Shown in pieces: positions 43,395 to 52,727 of a DNA stretch of 64,000 nt; position 1 is the stretch's first letter; each line of letters begins with the position of its first letter. Made by a program: the position numbers and the translations under genes. Source of the stretch: Bradyrhizobium sp. 138 (lineage in GTDB: Bacteria; Pseudomonadota; Alphaproteobacteria; Rhizobiales; Xanthobacteraceae); NCBI RefSeq assembly GCF_023074075.1, contig NZ_JADPKT010000084.1, positions 62,001-126,000 of the forward strand, given 5' to 3'. A model generated the notes under the pieces. That model did no database searches. It was not told the origin of the DNA and saw only the letters and a program-made list of their open reading frames with translations.

Positions 43395-43934
43395 ATGACC
43401 TTCGACCACGATATAAAGGCGAGCGTCCGCACCATCCCGGACTATCCGAAGCCCGGGATCATGTTTCGCGACATCACGACCCTGCTCGCGGACGCGCGCG
43501 CCTTCCGCCGCGCGGTCGACGAACTCGTCAATCCCTGGGCCGGCAACAAGATCGACAAGGTCGCCGGCATGGAGGCGAGGGGCTTCATCATCGGCGGCGC
43601 GGTGGCGCACCAGCTGTCGGCCGGCTTCGTGCCGATCCGCAAGAAGGGCAAGCTGCCGCACACCACCGTGCGCATTGCCTATTCGCTCGAATATGGCATC
43701 GACGAGATGGAGATGCATGTCGACGCGATTCAGCCCGGCGAACGCGTGATCCTGGTCGATGACCTCATCGCCACCGGCGGCACCGCGGAAGGCGCGGTGA
43801 AGCTGCTCCGCCAGATCGGCGCCAACGTCGTCGCCGCCTGCTTCATCATCGACCTGCCCGAGCTCGGCGGCGCCGCCAAGCTGCGCGCTATGGACGTCCC
43901 GGTGCGCACGCTGATGACGTTCGAGGGGCACTGA
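43395..43934 (+). CDS. apt: Adenine phosphoribosyltransferase
   Basis: Apt converts adenine and PRPP to AMP in purine salvage. The 179-residue protein has the [17 protein letters not shown]-terminal signature, [20 protein letters not shown], the flexible loop [20 protein letters not shown], and the PRPP-binding [14 protein letters not shown] (near 116-129). Length and motifs are standard. It starts nine bases after trpE, so it may share its transcript, a spacing hardly explained by pathway but linked through PRPP use. Confidence 0.97.
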   Translation: MTFDHDIKASVRTIPDYPKPGIMFRDITTLLADARAFRRAVDELVNPWAGNKIDKVAGMEARGFIIGGAVAHQLSAGFVPIRKKGKLPHTTVRIAYSLEYGIDEMEMHVDAIQPGERVILVDDLIATGGTAEGAVKLLRQIGANVVAACFIIDLPELGGAAKLRAMDVPVRTLMTFEGH

Positions 43935-43946
43935 GCCGCGCAGCGG

Positions 43947-44279
43947 TCAGATCATCTCCGCCTTGAGCTCGGTCCGCCAATGCAGCAGGCGCTCCTTCAG
44001 GAGCGCATTCCTGACATAGGCGCTGTCCTCGTCGTCCAGACGCTCGCATTCGGCAAAGGTCAGGCCCGCCTCGCCGTGCGTGGTCCACGCGGCCTGTAGG
44101 CTGCGGCAGGTGTGGCTGCCCTGGCGTAGCGAGAACCAGATGCGGTTCTGGATGGTCTCCAGGTTCGGCGCCTGGCCGACCCAGGCCTCGCCCGAGGCCG
44201 CGCAGCGCACGACGAAGATGCCGGCGATGGTCTTTCGCTCCTTGTAGGCGGCGATCGCTGCTTTCCGGTTGATGCTCAT
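43947..44279 (-). CDS. GIY-YIG nuclease family protein
   Basis: The 110-residue product has the GIY-YIG core AGIFVVRCAASGEAWVGQAPNLETIQNRI (residues 19-47, where GIF and AWVG replace the canonical GIY and YVG). SLRQGSHTCRSLQAAWTTHG follows, and the Glu of LTFAECERL. The fold cuts DNA in repair and homing enzymes; small stand-alone copies are of unknown use. MSINRK at 44279 is the chosen start, since the extension to 44327 is not conserved-looking. It is convergent with apt. Confidence 0.82.
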   Translation of the reverse strand: MSINRKAAIAAYKERKTIAGIFVVRCAASGEAWVGQAPNLETIQNRIWFSLRQGSHTCRSLQAAWTTHGEAGLTFAECERLDDEDSAYVRNALLKERLLHWRTELKAEMI

Positions 44280-44362
44280 GGTGACGGGCCTGTTGAGGGA
44301 CGTTGCTGCGCAAACTCCTAGCGTCAAGACCGTCGCCCGTCAATATTACCCGGATAAAATGT

Positions 44363-45031
44363 TCAGGACCGCTGCAGGATCAGGCTGAGCTCGAGCTCGC
44401 GGAAGGCGAGGTAATTACGCCGGGTCCACTGATGCAGCTCGGTGGATGAATCCTTCTCCTGACGCAGATAGCGGGTGAAGGAGAAGTTCAGCCGGTCGAT
44501 ATAGGTCTTGAGGAAGCCCGGCAGCGCGGGCAGGCGGAGCAACCGGCCGCCGGCCATCGCGGCCGGCAACTCGCCACGCACCACATATTCGTTGTCCACC
44601 GTGATCAGGTTCATGCGCGGGATCCGCTCGCGGAGCATCTCGTGGGCGCGAATTGAGACGCGGTCGGTGTCGGCGATGAACAGGATCTGGGGCGCGACGT
44701 GGCGGCGCGCGGCCTCCTTCAACAGGCCGATCTCGTCGGTCATCTTGAAGAACTCGTCGAAGGCGTGGAAGCCAAGGTCGATCACCTTGGCAAGCCCGTC
44801 GTCGACGATGACGCGGTCCATCAGCTGCATCTTGCCGTAGGTGTCGATCACGTCGGCGGTCTCGGTGACGCCAGGCAGGTAATCGAGCAGCGACGGCTCC
44901 TTCAGATTGACGTCGAAGGCCGCGACATTGCCGTTCTTGAGCAGCAGGAATTCGGCGAGCAGCCGCGCCAGCAGGGTCTTGCCGACCTGCGGGCGGGGCG
45001 AGCAGATGATGTAGACGGGCGTCACGGGCAT
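44363..45031 (-). CDS. ParA-like P-loop ATPase with altered Walker A
   Basis: The 222-residue product has MPVTPVYIICSPRPQVGKTL, a deviant Walker A (SPRPQVGKT, 11-19) in which the signature lysine of ParA/MinD ATPases is replaced by Arg13. VAAFDVNLKEPSLLDYL (near 36-52) is the Walker A' equivalent. The middle contains VIVDDGLAKVIDLG and ILFIADTDRVS. It lies 60 bases downstream of a second ParA-like gene, so the pair is probably one transcript. I cannot name the cargo; the role could be positioning or a dedicated exporter. Confidence 0.75.
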   Translation of the reverse strand: MPVTPVYIICSPRPQVGKTLLARLLAEFLLLKNGNVAAFDVNLKEPSLLDYLPGVTETADVIDTYGKMQLMDRVIVDDGLAKVIDLGFHAFDEFFKMTDEIGLLKEAARRHVAPQILFIADTDRVSIRAHEMLRERIPRMNLITVDNEYVVRGELPAAMAGGRLLRLPALPGFLKTYIDRLNFSFTRYLRQEKDSSTELHQWTRRNYLAFRELELSLILQRS

Positions 45032-45091
45032 TGACAGCTATATCAGGCCAACTCACCGCCCAATCCAGCCGTATCAGCCCTGCTTGCGCAA

Positions 45092-45844
45092 CTATTTTTC
45101 GCTGTTGCGGGTCACGGGTTTCGAACCGACGATGTCGGTCAGGCGGATGCGGTCGAACTCGCTCCAGACATTGGCCAGCCAGTGCCGGACATAGCCGCGC
45201 AGCACGAACGAATAGTTCGCGGCCTCGTCGCTGATGCCCTTGTTGGCGACGAATTTCAGGAACGGAACGGAGGAGACCTCGACCTGCTCGTAGGCCATTT
45301 CGTTGAGCTTGGGGATGGTCAGCTCGGTCGCGTCCTTGATGCGGTGGAAGTAGGAATTATAGGTCGCCTGATCCCACTGGAAGAACTGGGTATCGTTGAT
45401 GAAGTTCTTCACCAGGAAATATTTCGCGCCGGTCATGAAGCCCGCGGTCTCCGCGATCTCATCGAGCGAGGCGATCGACGGGCCGAGGATGTGGAACACG
45501 GCAAAGGTGATCTGGCCGGCTTTGGCGGCGTCGAGGAAACCGATGTCGCGCAAGGAGGCGAGTGCCGGCGACAGCAGGCCGGCGCGGACGTCAATCACGG
45601 TCACCGACGGGCTTGTCGCATTGAGCGTATCGAAGATCTTCATCTGATCCGATGTCGTCGTCATGTCGACGATTTCGGTGATGTCGGGGTGGAAACGCTT
45701 CAGGGTTCCGCGCGGCGACTCCGTGTCGAAGGCGCGCGTCGGCACGTTGTTGGCTGAGAAATAATCGAGCAAGGTACGCGACACCGTGGTCTTGCCAACC
45801 CCGCCCTTGTCCGCGCCCACCACAACCACTGCCGGCTTTGCCAT
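45092..45844 (-). CDS. ParA-like ATPase (canonical deviant Walker A)
   Basis: The 250-residue product starts MAKPAVVVVGADKGGVGKTT with an intact KGGVGKT motif (13-19), including signature lysine 13. RAFDTESPRGTLKRF (near 37-51) follows and VTVIDVRAGLL (81-91) carries Walker B-type Asp85. Such ATPases dimerise on ATP and segregate or position large cargoes. No ParB is adjacent, so it is not a typical chromosome partition pair. The partner is probably the second ParA-like protein at 44363-45031. Its promoter lies in the 219-base gap to the M48 gene. Confidence 0.78.
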   Translation of the reverse strand: MAKPAVVVVGADKGGVGKTTVSRTLLDYFSANNVPTRAFDTESPRGTLKRFHPDITEIVDMTTTSDQMKIFDTLNATSPSVTVIDVRAGLLSPALASLRDIGFLDAAKAGQITFAVFHILGPSIASLDEIAETAGFMTGAKYFLVKNFINDTQFFQWDQATYNSYFHRIKDATELTIPKLNEMAYEQVEVSSVPFLKFVANKGISDEAANYSFVLRGYVRHWLANVWSEFDRIRLTDIVGSKPVTRNSEK

Positions 45845-46063
45845 TGCTGTCCCCTAACGCGCGCCCCCGATCGCGAGGTCGCAATCGGCCGGGCCCCAAA
45901 TCGATGTCCCAAGGATGGTCCCAAGGATTGTCCCGAGTCTGCTGTTGGGCGCGAACATGGCAGAAACAAGGGAGAATTCAATTCCTCGGCATGTCGATAC
46001 GGCAATTCCCGAAGTTTTTCCCGATCGCGGCGAAACTGCCGCGCATGGCGGCACATCGCGCGC

Positions 46064-47305
46064 TCAATGACGGCCCCAAGGGCCTATGGAATCGCCCATG
46101 GGATTGCCGACCGGATTGCCCATCGGGTTGCTGTTCGTGGTTCCGGAGGGGCCGGGCGCAGGCACGGGCGGCGGAGTGGCTGCGCCGTTGGCATCGTCCC
46201 AGGGGCCATGACGCAGCGGCGGTGGGGCATCCTGCTGGACGGCCGGTGCCTCGGGCTCGTCCGTTTCCTCGCTCGGCAGCAGCGGGCCCGGATCGTGGCC
46301 GCCGGCAAACTTGACCAGCGCATCGACCCTGGATTGCACTGAGGGGTGGGTTGCGAACAGGTCGGCAAAGCCCTCGCGGGGATTGTCGACGCAGAGCTCC
46401 ATCACGGCCGAGGTTGCGCCCGGCAGCTCGCCGCGGTTCTCGATCTTGCGCAGCGCCGAGATCATCGCATCGGGATCTTTCGTCAGCTCGACCGAGCCCG
46501 CGTCGGCCAGATATTCGCGCGAGCGGGACAGCGCGAGCTTGACCACCTGGGACAGCAGCCAGGCCAGCACGATCAGCACGATCGCGATGATGATGACGAT
46601 GATCGCGCCGCCGCCGGAGCTCTTGCTGTCGCTCGACGATGAGGACGACCGCGACGAGGAGGAGCCCGAGGACCATGAGCCGCCGGAGCCGGAGCTCCAA
46701 TTGAAATTCGTGAACAGGCGGAAGAACATTTCGCCGAAGAAGCCGACCACGCCGGCGATGATGACGGCGACCACCATCAGCTGCACGTCGCCGTTCTTGA
46801 TATGGGTCAGCTCGTGGCCCAGCACGGCCTCGATCTCTTTGTCATCAAGCGCATCGAGGAGACCCGTGGTGACGGTGATGGAATATTGCCTGGGATTGAG
46901 GCCGGTCGCGAACGCGTTCAGCGCCGGGCTCTCCATGATCTTCAGCTTCGGCATGGTGATGCCACGCGAGATGCAGAGGTTTTCGAGCAGGTTGTAGAGC
47001 CGCGGCTGCTCCTGCCGGGTGACGTCATGGCCGCCGGTCACGGCATCGATCATCGACTGGTGGAAGAAATAGGCGATCACGATCCAGGCCAGAGCTGCGA
47101 TCGTCGCGACGGGCGCGGCTCTGAGCAGGTCGGCGAAGGCGCGGCTCAGATAGTAGGCGACGGTGCCATTGCCGTTGATGACGACCTCGGCGACCAGCGC
47201 GCCGGCATAGACCAGCACGTAGACCAGCATGAACAGGCCGCCGAGCAATAGCATCGAACGAAACTTGTTCGAGGCGATATGCGTGTAGAGACCATACGCG
47301 GCCAT
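46064..47305 (-). CDS. Membrane-bound M48 zinc metalloprotease
   Basis: The 413-residue protein has two N-terminal membrane segments (18-40 and 66-80), the zinc motif HELTH (164-168), another hydrophobic segment (about 172-190), a Ser/Gly-rich loop (200-225), a membrane helix (228-250) and REYLADAGSVE carrying the third ligand Glu. The C-terminus is Pro/Gly/Asn rich (NPMGNPVGNPMGDSIGPWG). It differs from HtpX at 5349 in its longer N-terminus and loop. It follows lemA on the same strand (32-base gap), the lemA-M48 pairing that is common in bacteria and linked to envelope stress. Confidence 0.9.
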   Translation of the reverse strand: MAAYGLYTHIASNKFRSMLLLGGLFMLVYVLVYAGALVAEVVINGNGTVAYYLSRAFADLLRAAPVATIAALAWIVIAYFFHQSMIDAVTGGHDVTRQEQPRLYNLLENLCISRGITMPKLKIMESPALNAFATGLNPRQYSITVTTGLLDALDDKEIEAVLGHELTHIKNGDVQLMVVAVIIAGVVGFFGEMFFRLFTNFNWSSGSGGSWSSGSSSSRSSSSSSDSKSSGGGAIIVIIIAIVLIVLAWLLSQVVKLALSRSREYLADAGSVELTKDPDAMISALRKIENRGELPGATSAVMELCVDNPREGFADLFATHPSVQSRVDALVKFAGGHDPGPLLPSEETDEPEAPAVQQDAPPPLRHGPWDDANGAATPPPVPAPGPSGTTNSNPMGNPVGNPMGDSIGPWGRH

Positions 47306-47337
47306 GACGCGGGTGCCCTGCGGCCTATCGGCTCAAC

Positions 47338-47898
47338 TCAGAATTTCACCTGCGGCGTCGCCTCGACCTCGGTGCGGCTGGCGCCGAGATCGAAGAAGTC
47401 CTTCCTGGTGAAGCCGAACATGCCCGCAAACAGCGCCGCGGGCAGTTGCTGGATGCCGGTGTTGTATTCCTGGACCGCGTTGTTGAAGAAGCGGCGGCTC
47501 GCCGCGATCTTGTTCTCGAGGTCGGAGAGCTCGGATGCGAGTTGCTGGAAATTGGCATTGGCCTTGAGGTCCGGATAGGCCTCCGACAGCGCGATCAGCC
47601 GGCCGAGCGCGCCCGAGAGCTGGTTCTCGGCCGCGGACACCTGCGCCGGTCCCTGCGCCGACATCGCCGAATTGCGCGCCTTGATGACGTCGTCGAGCGT
47701 GCCGCGCTCATGCGAGGCATAGCCCTTCACCGTCTCGACCAGGTTCGGGATCAGATCGTGGCGCTGCTTGAGCTGCACGTCGATATCGGCAAAGGCCTGA
47801 CCGACGCGCTGGCTCAGCGCCACCAGGCGGTTGTAGGCGCTGAACGCCAGGATTGCGAGGACGACGATGACGCCGAGGACGATCCAGCCGGTCGACAT
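47338..47898 (-). CDS. lemA: LemA family protein
   Basis: The 186-residue protein has one N-terminal membrane helix (about 4-20), then a long helical extracytoplasmic-type bundle: FSAYNRLVALSQRVGQAFADIDVQLKQRHDLIPNLVETVKGY (residues 20-60, the family hallmark) and the C-terminal NNAVQEYNTGIQQLPAALFAGMFGF. These match LemA throughout. LemA proteins are associated with an adjacent M48 protease, here directly downstream. Function is not well defined. Confidence 0.94.
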   Translation of the reverse strand: MSTGWIVLGVIVVLAILAFSAYNRLVALSQRVGQAFADIDVQLKQRHDLIPNLVETVKGYASHERGTLDDVIKARNSAMSAQGPAQVSAAENQLSGALGRLIALSEAYPDLKANANFQQLASELSDLENKIAASRRFFNNAVQEYNTGIQQLPAALFAGMFGFTRKDFFDLGASRTEVEATPQVKF

Positions 47899-48035
47899 GG
47901 AGAACTCCTGAAGGGGGAAGAAGGCGGGCGCTAGGGTAAACCAAATTGGCGCGAAACGAGAGCCCGTCGCGGAGGGGAGGTAAGACTTGGTCGAATGGGG
48001 AGCCGCCCGCGTTCAAGGCAAAACGCCGGACGAGG

Positions 48036-49013
48036 TTAACTTTCGGCAATGACGGCATCGCCCCAGCGCCAACGCCGGGCACTTGCATAGGCGGCCTTGT
48101 CGCGCCGGGGGACCTTCGTCAGCGCGACATCTTGCTCCATGCAGAGCTTCGCCGTGATCTCGGCCTTGCCGACATTCGGCGGCGCCAGCACGCGGGCGGC
48201 GCGGCTTTCGGGTGGCGTGCGGGTCAAGGCGACGTAGATGAAGCGCTCGTCCTCGAACGGCACCTCGGCGCCCTTGATCTGGCGGTGCGCCTGCGAGCGC
48301 GGCAGGCGTTGGGAGAAATGGCACCAGTCGGGCGCGATGAGCGGGCAGGGCTTTTCGTGCGGGCACGGTGCGGCGACATAGGCGCCCTGTGCGATCAGGT
48401 GCTGGCGCAGCGCGAGGATGCGGGCGTAGCCGGCGGGCGTGCCGGGCTCGATCACGAGCAGCGCGTGGCGCGCTTTGGCCCACATCGCCTCGCTGAGGCC
48501 GCGCTGGTCGCTCTCGCCGAGCTCGCCGATGATGTAGCTCGCGATGACGAGGTCGGCTTGCGCGACCTCGGCCAGATTGCCGCCGGCATCGCCCGGCAGA
48601 TAGCGGCACCCCGCCAATCGCGTGCTGTCGCGCGCCAGCTCGAGCGCGAGCCGGCTCAGCGTGGCGTTGGCGTCGAGCAGTGTGAAATCCTGCAACGACG
48701 GGAATGCTTCCGCGGCGGCCCAGCTCGCGGTGCCCGGGCCTGCGCCGACGTCGAGCAGTGTCTCCGGGGCGAGGCTTGGCGCGATCTCGGTCAGCGCATT
48801 GAGGCTGGCCGCCACCGCCGCGTAGGTTGCCGGCATGCGCGCGAGCGCGTAGGCGAGGGCATCAGCCTCTGACTTGATCGTGCCGGAGCCGCCGCCGGTG
48901 CGATAGCTGGTCGAGATCTTCTGCGACCGCTGTGCCGCGTCGGTGCGGGAGAAGCCCTGTAGCTTGGCGTCGAGGGCGGCCTTCAGTTCGGCGGGGAGGG
49001 TGGGCGAGATCAT
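48036..49013 (-). CDS. Rsm22-family small-ribosomal-subunit methyltransferase-like protein
   Basis: The 325-residue product has a SAM-binding motif LLDVGAGPGTASWAA (86-100) and the Rsm22-type late region. Cysteines in CPHEKPCPLI and WCHFSQRL, then EVPFEDERFIYVALTR, may hold an Fe-S cluster or zinc as proposed for Rsm22. The mitochondrial homologue assists small-subunit assembly. It lies 32 bases downstream of smc on the same strand, so is likely cotranscribed. Substrate methylation in bacteria has not been shown for this gene. Confidence 0.85.
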   Translation of the reverse strand: MISPTLPAELKAALDAKLQGFSRTDAAQRSQKISTSYRTGGGSGTIKSEADALAYALARMPATYAAVAASLNALTEIAPSLAPETLLDVGAGPGTASWAAAEAFPSLQDFTLLDANATLSRLALELARDSTRLAGCRYLPGDAGGNLAEVAQADLVIASYIIGELGESDQRGLSEAMWAKARHALLVIEPGTPAGYARILALRQHLIAQGAYVAAPCPHEKPCPLIAPDWCHFSQRLPRSQAHRQIKGAEVPFEDERFIYVALTRTPPESRAARVLAPPNVGKAEITAKLCMEQDVALTKVPRRDKAAYASARRWRWGDAVIAES

Positions 49014-49045
49014 ATCCGCCCACCCTCATTCCTGGGCCAGCGGTG

Positions 49046-52000
49046 TCACGCCACGTTCTGGTCAAGAATGTCCACGGCCTCGGCCAGGCTCACCGACACC
49101 AGTTGGGAGACGCCGCGCTCGGCCATGGTGACGCCGAACAGACGGTTCATCCGCGCCATCGTGATCGGGTTGTGCGTGATGATGATGAAGCGCGTGTCGG
49201 TCGACCCGGTCATCTCGTGCAAGAGGTTGCAGTAGCGTTCGACGTTGTGGTCGTCGAGCGGCGCGTCGACTTCGTCCAGCACGCAGATCGGCGAGGGGTT
49301 GGTCAAGAACACCGCGAAGATCAGCGCCATCGCGGTCAGCGCCTGCTCGCCGCCCGACAGCAGCGACAGCGTCTGCGGCTTCTTGCCCGGCGGCTTTGCG
49401 ATGATCTCGAGGCCGGCTTCCAGCGGGTCGTCGCTCTCGATCAGATGCAGCGCGGCCTCGCCGCCGCCGAACAGCTCGACGAACAGGCGCTTGAAGTGGT
49501 TGTTGACGACCTCGAACGAGGTCAGGAGCCGCTCGCGCGCCTCCTTGTTGAGGCTCTGGATGCCCTGGCGCAGCCGCTTGATGGCTTCGACCAGATCGTC
49601 GCGCTCGGTGACGAGGCCATTGTGCTGGGTCTCGACCTCGCGCAGCTCTTCCTCGGCGCGCAAATTGACGGCGCCGAGGCGCTCGCGGTCGCGGCGCATC
49701 TTTTCGAGATCTTCCTCGATGTCATGCAGCGGCGGCAGCTCCGCACCGGGCTCGAGCTCGGCGAGGCCGGCGACGGCCTGTGGCTCGACCTCGAGCATGT
49801 CGCGGATCTCGCGCTCGATGTCCTCGAGCCGGCGCCGCGCGCCTTCCATGCGCTCCTCGGCGCGGGCGGTCGCCTCGCGCGAGCTGGAAAGCGCTTCGAG
49901 CGTCAGCTTGGCGACGCGATCGGTCTCCGCCATCGCTGTCTCCGCGGTGGCGAGCGCGTCGGCGGCCATGCGGCGGTCGTTCTCGGCGTATTCGATCTCG
50001 GTGATCAGCGCGCTGCGCTTCTCGGCGAACACTTGCGGCGCGTTTTCGAGCTCGCTGCGCTCGATCGTGAGCTCGGCGATACGCGCCTGGATGGTGTCGA
50101 TGTGGGAGGCCGCGCTCTCCTTGCGGTTCTGCCACTCGGTGCGCTCGGCCAGGATCGCCTGCACGCGGCGGTCGGCGAGCTCGGCCTCGCGCGCCAGCGC
50201 CTGCGCCTCGGCGCGGACCTGAGCGGCCATGCGGCGGTGGCCTTCGATGTCGCTGCGGACGGCGGCGAGACGCGTCTCGGTGTCCTCGCTCGATGGCAGC
50301 TCGCTGATGCCGGCCTCGGCATATTCATAGGCAGCTTCGGCCTCGGCGCGGTCGGCGGCGAGGCGGCTGTGCGCCTCCGATAGCGTCGCCTTGCGCGCGG
50401 CGTGGCGGCTGATCTCGCGCTCGGCATTGGCATGGCGCTCACGCGCGACGTTCAGCTCACGCTGCGCAGCGCGCCACGCTTCGCGGCTGGCGCCTTCGGT
50501 GCTGGCCGCCATCTGCAGCTCGGACTCGGCGTTCTCCAGCGCCTGGCGCTTGATCTGCGCGTCGATACGGGCCTGCTCCAGCTCGTTCTCGATGTCGACG
50601 AGGCGGGCGCGCTCGGCAAGGCGCCGCGCGGCCCCGGTCGGGGCATGAGCGGCCGCGACAAAGCCGTCCCAGCGCCAGACGTCGCCCTCGGGCGAGACCA
50701 GCCGCTGGCCGGTCTTGAGCTGCGAGACGAGCTCAGCGCCGCGCTCGCGCGGCACCACGCCGATCTGGGCCAAGCGGCGGGCCAGTTCGGCCGGCGCCTG
50801 CACGTGATTGGCGAGCGGGGTGACGCCCTCGGGCAGCTCCGGATCGCCGTCGGTGACGCCCGCATTGGTCCAGCGCATCGGCGCCGACGGATCGACCGGC
50901 GCATCGAGATCATCGCCGAGTGCGGCGCCGATGGCCTTTTCGAAGCCCTTATCGACGGTGATGCCGTCGATGATCGGCGGCCACAGATTCTTGGTCTCGC
51001 CGTTGACGATCTTGGAGATCGTGCGCGCCTCGGTCTCAAGCCGCTGCACGCGCTTGTCGGCTTCGACGAGCGGCGAGCGCGAGGATTCCAGCGTCTGGCG
51101 CGCCGCGACATGGGCGGCTTCGCTGGCCTGCGCAGCGGCTTCCGAAGCGGCAAGCGTCTGCTCCGCGCTCTCGACCGTCGCGGTCAGCTCGTCGAGATCG
51201 CCGAAACCGCCGGTCTCGGCGGCAAGCTTCTGCTCTTCGGCGGTGACGTTCGCGATCTGCTGGTCGAGCCGGGCGAGCTTGTCGCGGTGGGTGCGGACGT
51301 TGGCTTCGAGCTGATTGCGCTTGGCGGTGAGGTCGGCCAGCGCAGTGGTGAGCTCGGCGAATTGCTGCTCGGTTTCGGTCAGCACCGCTTCGGCTTCGCC
51401 GACACGCTCGTCGACGCCGGAACGCTTCTCGACGCGCGACTTGATCTCTTCCTTCAGCTCGGCATCTTCGGTGTCGAGCCGCTGCAGCGCGACGTCAGCA
51501 TCCATGGTCTGCTGCTGGGCGCGCGAGATGTCGCCCTCGAACTGGGCAAGGCGGCGTTCGAGCTCGGCAACGCGCTCCTTGGCGCGCTCTTCCTCGCGGT
51601 CGAGCAACTCGCGGGCATTGGTCAGGCGCTGGAGCCCGGCAGCAGCGCGTGCTTCGGCATCGCGCAGCGCCGGCATTTCGGCGGCGCGGATCGCCTGGAT
51701 GCGGGCGGCCTCGGCTTGGTGCTGTGTGCGTTCGGCCATCTCGCGGACGGCGAGATCGTGGGTCTGGCCGGATTCGTTGACGTCGGCATGCGCGCCGATC
51801 CAGCGCAGGTGGAACAGGGTCGCCTCGGCCTTGCGGACCTTGGCGGCGACCTCGCGATAGCGCACGGCCTGGCGGGCCTGCTTCTTCAGGCCTTCCATCT
51901 GCCCTGCGAGCTGGCCGATCACGTCCTCGACGCGGGTGAGGTTGGTTTCGGCCGCCTTCAGCCGCAGCTCGGCTTCATGGCGGCGTGCGTGCAGGCCGGC

Positions 52001-52510
52001 GACGCCGGCAGCGTCTTCCAGCACGCGGCGGCGCTGCTCGGGCTTGGCCTGGATGATCTCGCCGATCTTGCCTTGGTGGACGAGGGCCGGCGAGCGCGCG
52101 CCGGTGGCAGCATCCGCGAACAGGATCTGCACGTCGCGGGCGCGCACGTCGCGGCCGTTGATGCGGTACACCGAGCCCGCCTCGCGCTCGATGCGGCGGG
52201 AGATTTCGAGCAGCTGGCTGTCGTTCATCGCCGCCGGCGCGGTGCGATCGGCATTGTCGATCGTCATCGTCACTTCGGCGTGGTTGCGCGCGGGACGGTT
52301 GCCGGAGCCGGCGAAGATCACCGCATCCATGTCGGCGGCACGCAGCGACTTGTAGGAGGTCTCGCCCATCGCCCAGCGCAGCGCCTCGACGAGATTCGAC
52401 TTGCCGCAGCCGTTGGGGCCGACCACGCCGGTCAGGCCGGGCTCGATGACGAAGTCCGTGGGCTCAACGAAGGACTTGAAGCCGTGAAGGCGCAGGCGGG
52501 TGATTTTCAT
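49046..52510 (-). CDS. smc: Chromosome segregation SMC ATPase
   Basis: The 1154-residue protein is the full-length SMC core of the chromosome-organising complex. The N-terminal ABC head has Walker A GPNGCGKSN (31-39). Two long coiled coils (about 165-500 and 660-1000) flank a hinge (about 510-650, with EGVTPLANHV). The C-terminal head has the signature LLSGGEQALTAMAL and Walker B PICVLDEVDAPLDD. I start at MKITRLRLHGFKSF (52510); a codon six bases upstream is possible. Its neighbours (DsbA-like, DUF721, mutY) form the usual Rhizobiales order. Confidence 0.96.
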   Translation of the reverse strand: MKITRLRLHGFKSFVEPTDFVIEPGLTGVVGPNGCGKSNLVEALRWAMGETSYKSLRAADMDAVIFAGSGNRPARNHAEVTMTIDNADRTAPAAMNDSQLLEISRRIEREAGSVYRINGRDVRARDVQILFADAATGARSPALVHQGKIGEIIQAKPEQRRRVLEDAAGVAGLHARRHEAELRLKAAETNLTRVEDVIGQLAGQMEGLKKQARQAVRYREVAAKVRKAEATLFHLRWIGAHADVNESGQTHDLAVREMAERTQHQAEAARIQAIRAAEMPALRDAEARAAAGLQRLTNARELLDREEERAKERVAELERRLAQFEGDISRAQQQTMDADVALQRLDTEDAELKEEIKSRVEKRSGVDERVGEAEAVLTETEQQFAELTTALADLTAKRNQLEANVRTHRDKLARLDQQIANVTAEEQKLAAETGGFGDLDELTATVESAEQTLAASEAAAQASEAAHVAARQTLESSRSPLVEADKRVQRLETEARTISKIVNGETKNLWPPIIDGITVDKGFEKAIGAALGDDLDAPVDPSAPMRWTNAGVTDGDPELPEGVTPLANHVQAPAELARRLAQIGVVPRERGAELVSQLKTGQRLVSPEGDVWRWDGFVAAAHAPTGAARRLAERARLVDIENELEQARIDAQIKRQALENAESELQMAASTEGASREAWRAAQRELNVARERHANAEREISRHAARKATLSEAHSRLAADRAEAEAAYEYAEAGISELPSSEDTETRLAAVRSDIEGHRRMAAQVRAEAQALAREAELADRRVQAILAERTEWQNRKESAASHIDTIQARIAELTIERSELENAPQVFAEKRSALITEIEYAENDRRMAADALATAETAMAETDRVAKLTLEALSSSREATARAEERMEGARRRLEDIEREIRDMLEVEPQAVAGLAELEPGAELPPLHDIEEDLEKMRRDRERLGAVNLRAEEELREVETQHNGLVTERDDLVEAIKRLRQGIQSLNKEARERLLTSFEVVNNHFKRLFVELFGGGEAALHLIESDDPLEAGLEIIAKPPGKKPQTLSLLSGGEQALTAMALIFAVFLTNPSPICVLDEVDAPLDDHNVERYCNLLHEMTGSTDTRFIIITHNPITMARMNRLFGVTMAERGVSQLVSVSLAEAVDILDQNVA

Positions 52511-52727
52511 AAACACGCATCTCTTTTGGCAGGCGCGAATCCCCCTGCCGGGACAATACCATGGAAGGCATTGTCGCTATCCGGGCGAGTCGCGCGAGGC
52601 GCCTCATGCGGCTGGACAATGGCCGCGGTGCGCCGCGAGGGCAACCGGCGAAAGCCGCTTTTCCCAAGGGATTTATGCCGGGAAAGATACGGCTTTCGAG
52701 ATGCGAATCAGGATCTTGACGAGCGAA

